DNA of 56,642 bases from Chloromonas sp. AAM2 (taxonomy: Eukaryota; Chlorophyta; Chlorophyceae; Chlamydomonadales; Chlamydomonadaceae): the NCBI GenBank assembly GCA_004335635.1, contig QAXH01005577.1:1-56642 (forward strand), written 5' to 3'. Shown piece by piece: positions 25,001 through 34,598 of this stretch. A program made the position numbers and the translations under genes. The notes beneath the pieces were generated by a model, which did not search any database, was not told the origin of the DNA, and saw nothing but the letters and a program-made list of their open reading frames with translations. The first letter of the stretch is position 1; each line of letters starts with the position of its first letter.

Positions 25001-28000
25001 GCGAAACAGCAACACCGGCACGGGAAGGGGAGGGAGCAGACACTGAGGACGAGGTGGAGACAAACACAGGGGAGGCAGGGGGTGAGGGAGAGGAGGGGGA
25101 TGAAGCGGCCAAGGCGAGTGAGGATGAGGAGAAGGGAGCGGGAGAGGGGGCAACAGCACAGGAGGAAGGAGCGAAGGCCAATGCCACTGTCAGCGAAAAC
25201 AAGGTATGCACTGTTATGCGTGTTGGGCTTGCCGCATTCTTTCATGCGCGGTTTAATGCGCGATTTATGGTAGAGACCCCTGCAGGTCTGTACTGGGTGT
25301 TTGCACACGTGACAGTCAGAACATGCCGCTGCAGTTGCACACCGTTATCAACCGGTATCACACGCCACACACTGGATGTGGTGACCAGCAGGTTACCGGC
25401 AATGTCCCTTCCCCTTTGCCCACGCTGAGCAGTCCTCCCCCGACCGAAGGCCATGTAAACAACAACAACAACAACAACCTGCTGTCTGTGCAGGATGCCA
25501 CCAACAGCACCACACCCCCTGCACCCACATTTGAGACAATCACTGTACCACGGATCAAGGTAGCCAAGGTAAGCCCCCTCGTCTTCAGGACAGCGTCTAA
25601 CTCAGACATGCATTACATGTGTTTGCGGGGGAATGGTGACTATTCCCAGACCTAAACAGTGTCTGCCTGTACTTCACGATGCGGGAAACGGCCTGCAGAT
25701 AGCCAGTACTGCTCTGAGTGAACCCCGATCATTCCTGTAGGACAGCAGCTTCATGGATGAAATTGGGCAGGTGACTTCACGTCCATCAGCATCGCTGCCA
25801 TATCAATTGCCCAGTGATCCCGCTGCTCTCGTTGTGCCGGACGTGCCTCAAGCAGCGTTCTGGCTCCTGCAGCCTCCAGCCCGACTCAGGCTCTTTGATT
25901 GGTTTGAGGCAAACAACAGTCGAGTGTGAGCGCAGGTGACCCTGAACGTTTCTTCCGCCTGGGCCGTTGCCCCGCTGGACGGCGATGCCATGGCGGCTGC
26001 CCGGTCGGCTGTGGCGGTGTGGACCGCGGGGGAGATCACCAAGAAGCAGACGGCAGCGGCCAAGAACGAGCTGGAAGCATACATCATCAAAATGAGGGAG
26101 GCGGTTGAGGCAGACGAAAAGATTCTGCAGGTAAGTAAGACAACAGTCGAAGAAAGGTGTTGAGAACTGAAAAGATATGTATAAGGCATGCATGTTAATT
26201 GCAAACCCGATGGCGAGCACGCTTGCATTGCCTTCTTTTGCCCAGCTTGATTTCAAGCGATTCTACCCTTATGCCAGTCTGCTCTCCTTCATGTTTGCTT
26301 GCTTCTGTTGCTAGTGGTATGGGACAGAGTGCTCAACGCATAGCTCACGCTCGTTCCGGTTCTGGCCTGCCTGCTAGGTTTCCACCTTAAGTATGGCATG
26401 TGCGAGCCTTTGTTGTAGGTTTACGGCTATAATCAGGCGTGACTTGCCTCTTTTGGCTTGGCTCGTGGTGAGAATCTAAGGCTTTTATCCTACACCAGGT
26501 GTGTTTCTGTTGGTTTGATCCTGTTGCTAGTATTGCTGGCGTGTCATGCCGCCCATGTGCGCAGGTTACCACTCCCGAGCAGCGCATGCCCTTCCTCGCC
26601 GCCCTGACGGAGGCCGAGGACTGGCTGTACATGGAGGGCGAGGGCGAGGGGGCGGAGGCATTCAAGAACAAGCTGACGGAACTGAGGAAGGTTGGAGGGG
26701 CAATGGAGACAAGGGCACAGGTAAGGCGAGGTGGAGCACACAGCAGAAAACAAACTAGATCATGCAAGAACATATGTCACAACCCCGCTGTGGTCACTGC
26801 TTTTTGTTCTTTTGACCAGGGTAAACCAGCCGGGCAAGGAAACAGAACGCTTGAGTTGTGTGGTCACAAACCGCACACTGTTATGGTCTGTTTACCTGCA
26901 AGCTGCGCAACCGCAGTATGCAATAAGCCGTGTTGATGTCTGCTGTTTGTCTGTGCACGCACAGGAGCACGAGCAGCGCCCCCAGCTCGTGTCCGCGGCG
27001 CGCAAGGAGGTGGAACTGAAGGAGGCGGCGGTGGGCCTGTGGGCGGACAGCAGGCCCTGGATCACGGAGGAAGAGAGGAAGGATACGCTGGCGAAGGTGG
27101 GCAAAGGGGACATGGAATTAGTCGGAACTTGCTGCGCAGCAGCGAAGATCTTCTTGTAAGTTTGATCTACCGAATCGGTAGTTGGCTGATTCCGAACTGT
27201 TGCATCGATTTTCCGCATTAATCTTCTGATGAAAGTGTTTCTCTCATGCATGGCTTGCTCAGCGTTCATGCTGGATGCGTGTGGGCCGCCACCCCACCCC
27301 TTCCTTGCCGCAAGTCTTCTCTGTGCATGTACACCCACAGAGCTGCATGTACAGGCAGGGTAGTAAGAGGCTTTCCAATCATGCCCAGTTGTTGATGATG
27401 CATCGACTGGCATTCTGCACAGTGCACCTGTGTTAGGCCAGGCTGTAGGTCAGATGTGGATTGTACACGCACGGCTTGCAATCATGCACGGCCAGGAATA
27501 GTGCAGACATTTGCGTGTTTCAACTTGATGCAGATTAAGGCATTTGTTACCTGGATAGACGATAAGGAGGCTCTTCAGGCCCAGAAGGCAGCGCATGAGG
27601 AGGGAGCCTTCACAGCCAGAGACGTGAGTCAGGCATGGATATGGATGCATACAATATTGTGATTATCGCAAGTGTACGTTTTATTAAAGGGTTTTCAAAG
27701 GTTTGAATACGTGAGTCAAGTACACACCTGACGGACACCTGACAGGAAAGTTCAGGTTTTATTCTCTTTAATTCTGCAAGTCTGACGTGGCAATAAAGGC
27801 CACTTTGCGACACCTGGGCTTGCATGTTCAACCTAAATGATTTGAACGCCTGATGAAGTCTACGTTTCAAAGAATCTTAGTCTAGGAAGGTCCACGTCTA
27901 GTAGAACTGATGTCAGCTATGAACATGTAGCAGAGTCTGTGTGTACATGTGTAGGAATGGCACCACCCTAGACGTAAGGGGGACTGGGGATGTCGGCCAG

Positions 28001-29337
28001 GCGTGCGAAGGTGTGGCGTTGGGTTGCGTGGTTGGCCCCATGCTAAGGGACATTCTTCAGCTAGTCAAAATCATGGAGGGCATGCACGTGCGTGGGCAGG
28101 TTGTCGCAATTACAGGCCTGGTGTTCTGGCTGGTTGTGTGCTATGGGGTTTTTGGTGTGTAGAAAATCACCCTTGGGCTGACTGCCCTGGCGCTGGCTGT
28201 GACGCCAGTATACTGCCACAGATCATATCATATGGCTGCCTTTCATGGTGACGTTCCTTTCAGGTTGCCACCGAGTACCAGAACCTTGACAAGGCATTCA
28301 ACAAGGTAGCCAACAAGAAGAAGCCCAAGCCACCACCCGAGCCCCCAGCAGCAGCCAACGCAACCGCCAATGGCACCGCAGCAGGTAAGAAGCTGCTCAC
28401 GCATGGCTTTGTCGGCTGCACATGGCCTGAGGCCGAGTTTTGTTACAACACTTTGCCTGTTTAGTTTGCCGGTCGCCCCCATGACAGAATGTCTCACCCA
28501 ATAAGAAGCGTGGCCAAATTTTCATCTTAGACAACATGTTGGTCGTCTCAGCACCAAATGTGCCGATTTTGGGCTTGTTGTGATGGCACGGAACAGGCGC
28601 ACACGTTTGGCGAACACGTTTGGCGCAGACACCTCCAATTTATTTTGCCGACCTTGGCCACCCTTTCCGGTCTTGTCGTGCTGATTGAGCCAGCCAGCGG
28701 TGTTTCTTTGAGGTTAGAGTGCATCAATGCTGAAGTTCAAGCATTTGAAGGTCGGTTACCTGCCTGATCGGGGCAGTCAAGGTCACCTGGGTATCACCAG
28801 GTGTGGCCATGTTTGAGACATTCAATCATGGGGCTGACCTGATTCGGTTTGATTTCTTGACAAGACTGCTGGCTGCAGCGTTTGCGCTTGGGCCCCCTGC
28901 TGTAGCCTATACACACCTTGTCCTGTACCCTCACTCTGTGACACATTCGCCACGTGACCATGCATGCAGGCAACACGACAGACGCTGACCCAGCCTCCTC
29001 TGACAAGGAGTCCAATGGATCTGGGTCAAGCAGCCAGTCTAGGGCAGGCGGTGATGGCAGCGGGGCAAAGGCCGGAGGGGATGCAGGGGGGGAAAAGCCA
29101 GGCAAGCCAGGCAGTGAGTCAGACAAGGGTAAAAAGGAGGCAGCTGACAAGGCCAAGAAGGAAGCAGCCGAAAAAGCAAAGAAAGATAAGGAAGCCAAGG
29201 CTAAAAAGGAGGCAGCAGACAAGGCTAAGAAAGACAAGGAAGCTAAGGCAAAGAGAGAGGCAGCTGATAAAGCAAAGAGAGACAAGGAAGCGAAGGCAAA
29301 GAAAGGCAAGACCAGTGGTAGATTTGGCGAGTTGTAA
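19063..29337 (+). CDS. HYOU1: GRP170/HYOU1-type ER HSP70 chaperone
   Basis: A large HSP70-family chaperone and nucleotide-exchange factor of the ER lumen. Nineteen exons join in phase: 19063..19485, 19907..20002, 20264..20500, 20905..21057, 21400..21483, 21786..21871, 22327..22462, 22844..22999, 23470..23666, 24157..24232, 24642..24699, 24920..25203, 25494..25568, 25936..26130, 26565..26720, 26965..27096, 27534..27623, 28264..28384 and 28970..29337, giving about 1040 residues. A signal peptide (residues 1-22) precedes the ATPase motif MAIDLGSENLKVSL. FYDMGSGGTVASL (about 220) and VELLGGGTRVP (about 372) are the other nucleotide-binding motifs. A long acidic Glu/Gly-rich loop with NxT/S sequons (exon 12) is typical of GRP170. 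The tail is Lys/Ala/Glu-rich with KAKKEAADKAKKDKEA-like units and ends RFGEL rather than KDEL, HDEL or NDEL. A possible extra 30-base exon, 25741..25770, would also stay in phase. A TGTAA at 29606 may be the poly(A) signal. Confidence 0.93.
21987..22021 (+). repeat. Short repeat R5 in a GRP170 intron
   Basis: Contains GGAATTAGTCGGAACTGGCT followed by GCAGCAGCGA. The second copy is at 27114 in another intron of the same gene. Confidence 0.65.
22782..22826 (+). repeat. Interspersed element R3
   Basis: Near-identical to 9886-9935 (CGTGGGTTGAACCATGAAAA), with a shorter ATGATG tail. It lies just before the acceptor of the GRP170 exon at 22844. Confidence 0.75.
23843..23990. repeat. 49-base tandem repeat, three copies
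   Basis: Units begin GGCTTACAGTCAGACATGTG and contain GACTATACATGCACAG. The copies differ at very few positions. It lies in the GRP170 intron between 23666 and 24157. Confidence 0.9.
24405..24480 (-). repeat. Interspersed element R1, reverse copy
   Basis: In a GRP170 intron. Contains CAGGTCAGGGCAGTGCCCAT and GGCCTTCCTGATGTGAAC. Confidence 0.7.
24572..24627. repeat. 18-base tandem repeat, three copies
   Basis: Units of GTGAACCATGCACACAAT just upstream of the acceptor of the GRP170 exon at 24642; the first unit has three changes. Confidence 0.85.
24765..24803 (+). repeat. Interspersed element R2 (diverged)
   Basis: CCCTGAGCAGCGTCCCCGGA then CTGAAGGAC, in the intron before the acidic exon. 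Confidence 0.55.
25420..25478 (+). repeat. Interspersed element R2 with an AAC microsatellite tail
   Basis: CTGAGCAGTCCTCCCCCGAC, then GAAGGCCATGT and about six AAC units. The tail ends 15 bases before the acceptor of the exon at 25494. Confidence 0.75.
27114..27150 (+). repeat. Short repeat R5, second copy
   Basis: GGAATTAGTCGGAACTTGCT followed by GCAGCAGCGA. Confidence 0.65.
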
Positions 29338-30846
29338 GCAGCTTTTCGCAAGGCAGACTGACCCCTGGCGCGATTCATTTTTTAGCAGGTTTGCATGGGC
29401 TTGGTCAATGCTGGATAAGCCAGCAACGTCAACTGTAATCTACTGGCCAACACCTCTTGATGTGCAAGCTTTGATCGTACAGTCGTATTGTTCTGTGCAT
29501 CCATTTGCAATCGTGCTGCAGGCACTGCCTACCTTCTGCGTGTATAGCATCTGTGATGAAACGCTATATGATGTTGCGATAGGGAACTTGAGGACTTGCA
29601 CATAGTGTAACTCTGTGTGGGTTGCATCCTATTGTATACATTCGATTTGTGGCCATCACGGGCTATTAATGCAACCTATGGACGACAGTCAGCCTGCCGA
29701 ATTCAACAACTTGTCATGGTGCCTTCTGACCCGCGTCTTTTCCCAGCGACACAAGCAGCTTGTGCAGTAGAGTTCAACACGTCAAGCAAGGCATGCATAA
29801 CTGCAGAGAAGTACAGGCTGACCAGGGCCGCTGGCCAAACCTTGCATTGATTGCCACCTGCTCTAACCAGCTGCAGCATGTCCGACAGGGATTGTCACAA
29901 CTAAGGATGCCAGGCCATGGAGCAGCCGTCGAGGGTTGATGTCGAGCACAGAGCAATCGCCGAGTGGTTGGTTTTATGCACCAATGCAACTGCCTGGAGC
30001 GGTCGCCGCCTGCAAAGGCTCCATGCGTGCATTTGACAACTATACCTGCCCGTCAGCATGTTTCCAAGCATTTGCACCTTTGATTTTATAATTGCACCGT
30101 CCACACTGTAGCATGTAGTCTGACTGTTCACTCTGCAGTTAGGTTTTGGTAGGACTTCCTCAAAAAGCAAGGAGGCCTGACAGCGTTCATGTGGGTACAT
30201 CCAAAGTGAAGTTCTACTGGTGCAGCTTTAACTAAAGTGCGTCCCTGATGCTCAACGCGGATACATAGAACTGCATACGCGGGCAGCGGCTGCAGCTGAC
30301 GCGTTAGGGTTGAGGGTGCTGACTCAGCAACGGTTTTCTGGCAGCCGAGCTAACCTTCGCTCGCTTGAGCTCGCCACCACACGGCAAGGGTTCCTGATTA
30401 CTTGCGGCGAGGGGATAAACTAGCTGTACAGCTTGGACTTGACACCAGTTTTCTCGTGAGGTCATTCCGCAACACCTCATTCCCCATCACCGGCATGGGG
30501 CGATTTGTCGCTCTCGAATCATTTACTTCATCGCGATAAGCACATCCGACCAGCGGCTTGCACTTTGGGCAACCTTTCATGCTGGCAGAGGATGTAGTTT
30601 TCACAGTTCGCCGGTATGCTACACAGTAGCCTTGTACTGAAATACCTCAAGATGCAGGAGGTGTACCGATGCTCTGATCCCAGTAAGCAGCAGTTTCAGG
30701 CATTTTTGACAAGCACGGGGCATTTCGCCTCTATGCGTTGCCCATAGTTCCATTGGAACACATCGTCAACTCTTTCCATGCAGCTACTATTCATGGAACT
30801 TTCGAGCAATTGACGGGGTGCTGATGTGTTTGCGCAGGCCACGTCC
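29338..30846. other. Spacer between GRP170 and gene B
   Basis: It should hold the GRP170 3' untranslated region and any upstream exon or promoter of gene B. No coding segment was recognised. A usable acceptor (TTTGCGCAG) ends at 30837, so gene B may have an exon further left. Confidence 0.4.
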
Positions 30847-31285
30847 ATGGGTGACAAGTTCGTTCGTGAGCGTCTTGAGCAGCTGGATGCGGAAGCGGCT
30901 GGCTTGAGCTCGGAATTGGATGTGCTGATAACAGATAGGTTGTAAACGTCGAAGTACTGTCGCACAACATGTGCGGCTTACGATAACACCGTGTTATACA
31001 AAGCAGACCTCGACCGCCGCAGAACCCAGCATGAGGAGCGACTCGCAGGTATGCCGCTTACGCCGCCAACCAGCCGGCCATTGTTCAAATCCTTGGCCAA
31101 ACCCTGCCGCTGCACTTCCTGATGACGGCCTGGCAAGCAAAGTCCGTGTTACTCTCAACAACCAGTCAGTGTACAAGTTGTTTGCAACCACGGTAGTCAC
31201 TCTATAGAGCGCAAGCCCCAGTAGAGATACAGAACATGAACCTTGTGGTGCCAGTCCTGACGTGGCTCGCTTGCATGTAACAGTC

Positions 31286-31340
<55 letters not shown>

Positions 31341-33723
31341 AGGCGCTCTGGATTTTGACTTCATTCGTGAACGGCTGCAACTGATGGACAAGGAGATTGC
31401 CGCCCTCAATGCACAGGCAGAGGAGGCCTTCACAGTCGCGATTTCCTATGGCAACAGCCAGGCAGAAGCTGTACAAGAAGACCTGATCCGCCAAAAGCTA
31501 GCCTTGGACGTGCGACGAACTGAGCTTGGGATGCGACTGGCAGGTACGCATGAATCACGAATTTGTAATGACGCGGCTTGGATGGAAATGATCTCTTGTT
31601 TTCCAGAACCATTGCTTGTTGTGGTGCAGGAGATTGCATTACATGATCGTGTTCTGGCTTCAAGAATTGTGCAAGTTGCTTTGTTTTGCAGGCTCCTTTG
31701 GAATTGCCTTCATTCGTGAACGGCTCCAAGTACTTGACACAGAAGCTGCTGAAGTGAACAAGCAAATGGCCGAAGCATTCCAAGCCATGAGGGTCTCGAG
31801 AACCGATGGAGAGTTTTACCGCGGCGTGCGTCGCCAGCTGGCCGGATGCAAACAAACCTTGGACCAACACAGGGATAAGTTTGCTGAGCGGTTGGCAGGT
31901 AAGATGCGGCTTACTTAGCACACAAGCCCACACTATGCACGCGGCTGTAACATCCAATGAACGTTGATGCATCATTTGTCGTATTGTGCACATCATGAAC
32001 ACTAGGGCCTCTGACTGTAAAATTCATCGCAGTGCCGCTTTTAACGAATTCCAGAATGTCCCGGACACAAGTGAACAACGGCAGCATTTCTAACAGTCTA
32101 GTGTTCTGGAATTCGTTGCAGCTGCATCATTATCGTCGGTCAAAGTCCGGCCATGTCGCACGCTCCGCGGTCCATAACTTGCCAACCTGGCCACCGATTG
32201 ACGGGTAACGAGGGGTTCGAGACCCTGAAACATGGTGGTACCCATAAACATAGCATGCAAGTGACTGAGATGAGCGTGACCTCATGACTTGCTGTCACGA
32301 TTTCTAGCTGCAAGGCATGTATGATCAACATATGCATTGGTCGTCTGGATTCATACCACTCCATACCAAAAGCCAAAATCCAGACTCAGATCGCACCACT
32401 CGTTGATTTGCCCCGATGAAGCGTGTAATGAATAGCATTTAATGACCGGCTGCTTTTGATGTCAAATTTTTTCTTTGCATGTCCTGTCTTCTTTCAGAAG
32501 CCCTGGACGGGTCACCATCGACACAGGTTGAGCAGGTGCAGGCAGTGGTGGCCCAGGACAGCAGCACAGCACCACCCCATGTTGAACAGGTGCAGGCAGT
32601 GGTGGATCAGGACAGCAGCACAGCACCAGCCAAAGAAGACAAGTCCACAGGTAAGTGAGTTGGAATGTGCGTGCAAATTGGCTAAACCTGGTCTGCAGTA
32701 CCAAGCGTTCCTTGGCCTCTGACGGCTGATGGCACAGGCCCTCTGACGGCTGATTTAAAAACTGCAATTGTATGAATAAATAAGCGACAGGCAGGTTTCT
32801 GAGGAAGCAATTACGGAGAGGGCGGGGCCGCAACTGTTGAATGTCAGGCGTGCGTGCGTGCCTGCCATAAATCCATGGTCCATGTCACAGGTCAACCAGC
32901 TGAAACCTTTTCAGAACAACCCTTGTTTGCCATTCGCTTCTTGCTCGTAGGAAGGGACTACGAATTTGAGAGGATTGTCATATTAAGCCAAACAGCTGAC
33001 CCTGCCAAAGCCTTCAAAGCCAAGCTGGTGAACAAGGTGGGCTACCATCGTGTTGCAAGATGCAAAGGACTGCATGTCCCGCCCATGTTTTGTCAACCTT
33101 GTCGGCCAATGACCGATTCCTGTTGCTTATTACAATCTCTTCGCCGCCTCCTTGTGTAGGTCAGCAAGAGCGATGTTGTTCGATTGGTTGAGGCAAGTGG
33201 CGGGTTCACCATCGTTCCCAAGGACTGCCTGCCAGTGGACGAGGATGCAGAGGAGTGCATGGAGTGCCTGCCGCGGTCCAAGGTTGAACTGAAGGAGGGT
33301 GGCGAGTATGTGGTGGTGTACCTGCAGTCAAGAGTGCCACTCAGGGCACAGGTAAGCTGTTGTGCGCTTGGTTGCAAAGATGTTGGCTGGGACCCAAGCC
33401 TGCTGTTGCTTCTGCAGCTGCTTATCTCACATTGTTCAGGTAATCATAACGAATGGTTCCGTTCAGGCGACGTATCAGGATTGGGTTGCAGGATCAGGTG
33501 TGCTTGTTCCCAGACACCCAACCGGTCAGGTCAACTGCTTACATTGAAGGTCGCGCAAACTAATGTCAACAGGGCTGGTCACGAATCTGACTGTGCCTGG
33601 GTTGAACGAATGAGCTTCATCTATTGTGCACCTGTCCTTGCACTGTGCAATGCGCAGGTGGAAGAGCAACTTGCTAAGCAGGCAGCTGCTGGTTCCTGGG
33701 TCAAGCTAGCACTGCCCTCTTGA
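30847..33723 (+). CDS. Unknown repeat-exon protein, gene B
   Basis: Paralogue of gene A. Exons are 30847..31048 (or from 30838), 31343..31543, 31692..31898, 32498..32650, 32951..33036, 33160..33351 and 33658..33723 (TGA). Three successive exons encode helical repeats (GDKFVRERLEQLDAEAA, DFDFIRERLQLMDKEIA, GIAFIRERLQVLDTEAA), and the second and third are phase 1-1. The linker exon has VEQVQAVVAQDSSTAP, with a near-identical second unit after it. The C-terminal module then follows: GRDYEFERIVILS, SGGFTIVPKDCLPVDEDAEE, VELKEGGEYVVVYLQSRVPL and a tail VEEQLAKQAAAGSWVKLALPS. The first repeat has an in-frame TAA at 30943..30945 and stays open after it, so either this exon is dead and translation starts later, or the base is wrong. 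A TGTAA at 33782 may be the poly(A) signal. Function unknown; the look is soluble and largely helical. Confidence 0.65.
31289..31334. repeat. TA microsatellite against a splice acceptor
   Basis: About 23 TA units end eight bases before the AG acceptor of the gene B exon at 31343, where a pyrimidine tract would be expected. Confidence 0.95.
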
Positions 33724-34598
33724 GCCGGAGATGCGGTGATAAGACTAGTCTACATTGTTGCAAAGCAACACATGACGTTTGTGTAATCCGTCGTCACATG
33801 TGCGCACTCTGCACATGCAGCGCAGTTAGGTTGTTGCATTCGGTTACTTAGTTGCAATATCATAAAGCACCAGATGAGAACGGTGCGCACGCACTGAGCT
33901 TAAGCGCAATGGTGCAAGTAACAAATGTTGCAGGCTTTTGAACAACCCCCCCTCTCTGGCCCCCAATAGCTGCTAGCTCCCGGGGTGTGACAGACAGGCC
34001 AGTCTGCCATCCTTCGCACCATTGTGGCCGCTTTGCTCAACTGGCTGATTTGCTTTCTTGTTCGGGATGGGTTGGAGCGTTGCATATCCCATGTCCTGTG
34101 AAGACTTCCTTGATGTAAACACGCCTGGTAAGTGATCAACGAGTAATAGATTCCTCAACAGCTCTGAGAAATGGCAACCAGCGACTGTCTGCGGGAAACT
34201 GCATCAAAAGCCCAGGGGCATGCACCAAGGTGTGAACGCTACAAGCCGTGCAAGAGACGAACTGAAATACCGTCCTGATCAACCCTGAAAAACACAAAGA
34301 AAACCAGTCATACTGATAGGCACCAGGTTCACTGGAAGTAAATGATTCAGATCCAAAAGCCGTTTGTTCGGAAGTATCAGAGTCACTTGAGTATCAAAGC
34401 AGGTACGGCGGGCCAAAGGACGTAAGGCGGAGAACTAACCTATCTAATCGCCTTGGCCAAGTACAAGCATTGGGAATGCAGATTTGAAATCCAGGCCAAG
34501 GCGAAAACTTGCGGGCAGAAATCTCGAGTCAAAACAGACCAATTGATTAGGCTAGTCCCGCCTCAAGACAGGAAACCAGGCAGCAAGGCTGAAGTAGT
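33724..34598. other. Convergent spacer, gene B / APC4
   Basis: Contains a degraded reverse R1 copy (34062-34125) and a weaker R1-like stretch near 34255-34310 (ACCGTCCTGATCAACCCTGA). No gene is seen. Confidence 0.45.
34062..34125 (-). repeat. Interspersed element R1, degraded reverse copy
   Basis: ATATCCCATGTCCTGTGAAG followed by ACTTCCTTGATGTAAAC matches the element's left half on the minus strand. Confidence 0.5.

Noticed and set aside
24730..25308. Minus-strand 192-codon ORF rich in Leu/Ser/Cys, and a 111-codon Ser/Pro/Ala ORF
   Set aside because: Antisense shadows of the acidic exon of GRP170, whose plus-strand frame has matching splice sites and family context.
28794..29378. Minus-strand 194-codon ORF with FALSAASLFAL repeats, looking like a membrane protein
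   Set aside because: It is the complement of the Lys/Ala/Glu repeat tail of GRP170; the hydrophobic look comes from the antisense of AAG/GCN codons.
30943..30945. Stop-codon reassignment to explain the in-frame TAA in gene B
   Set aside because: Conserved genes here end at TAA (GRP170), TAG (TM9SF, gene A) and TGA (GAPN, APC4) in the expected places, so the standard code applies.
32145..32235. tRNA-like sequence around GGGGTTCGAGACCCTG
   Set aside because: A T-arm can be drawn, but no matching acceptor stem, D-arm or anticodon arm at proper spacing was found.
32891..32950. Extra 60 bases at the start of the gene B exon at 32951 (reading QPAETFSEQPLFAIRFLLV)
   Set aside because: Open and in phase, but the matching stretch in gene A just before 4303 is intron (pyrimidine-rich, ending in CAG), so the acceptor at 32950 is preferred.
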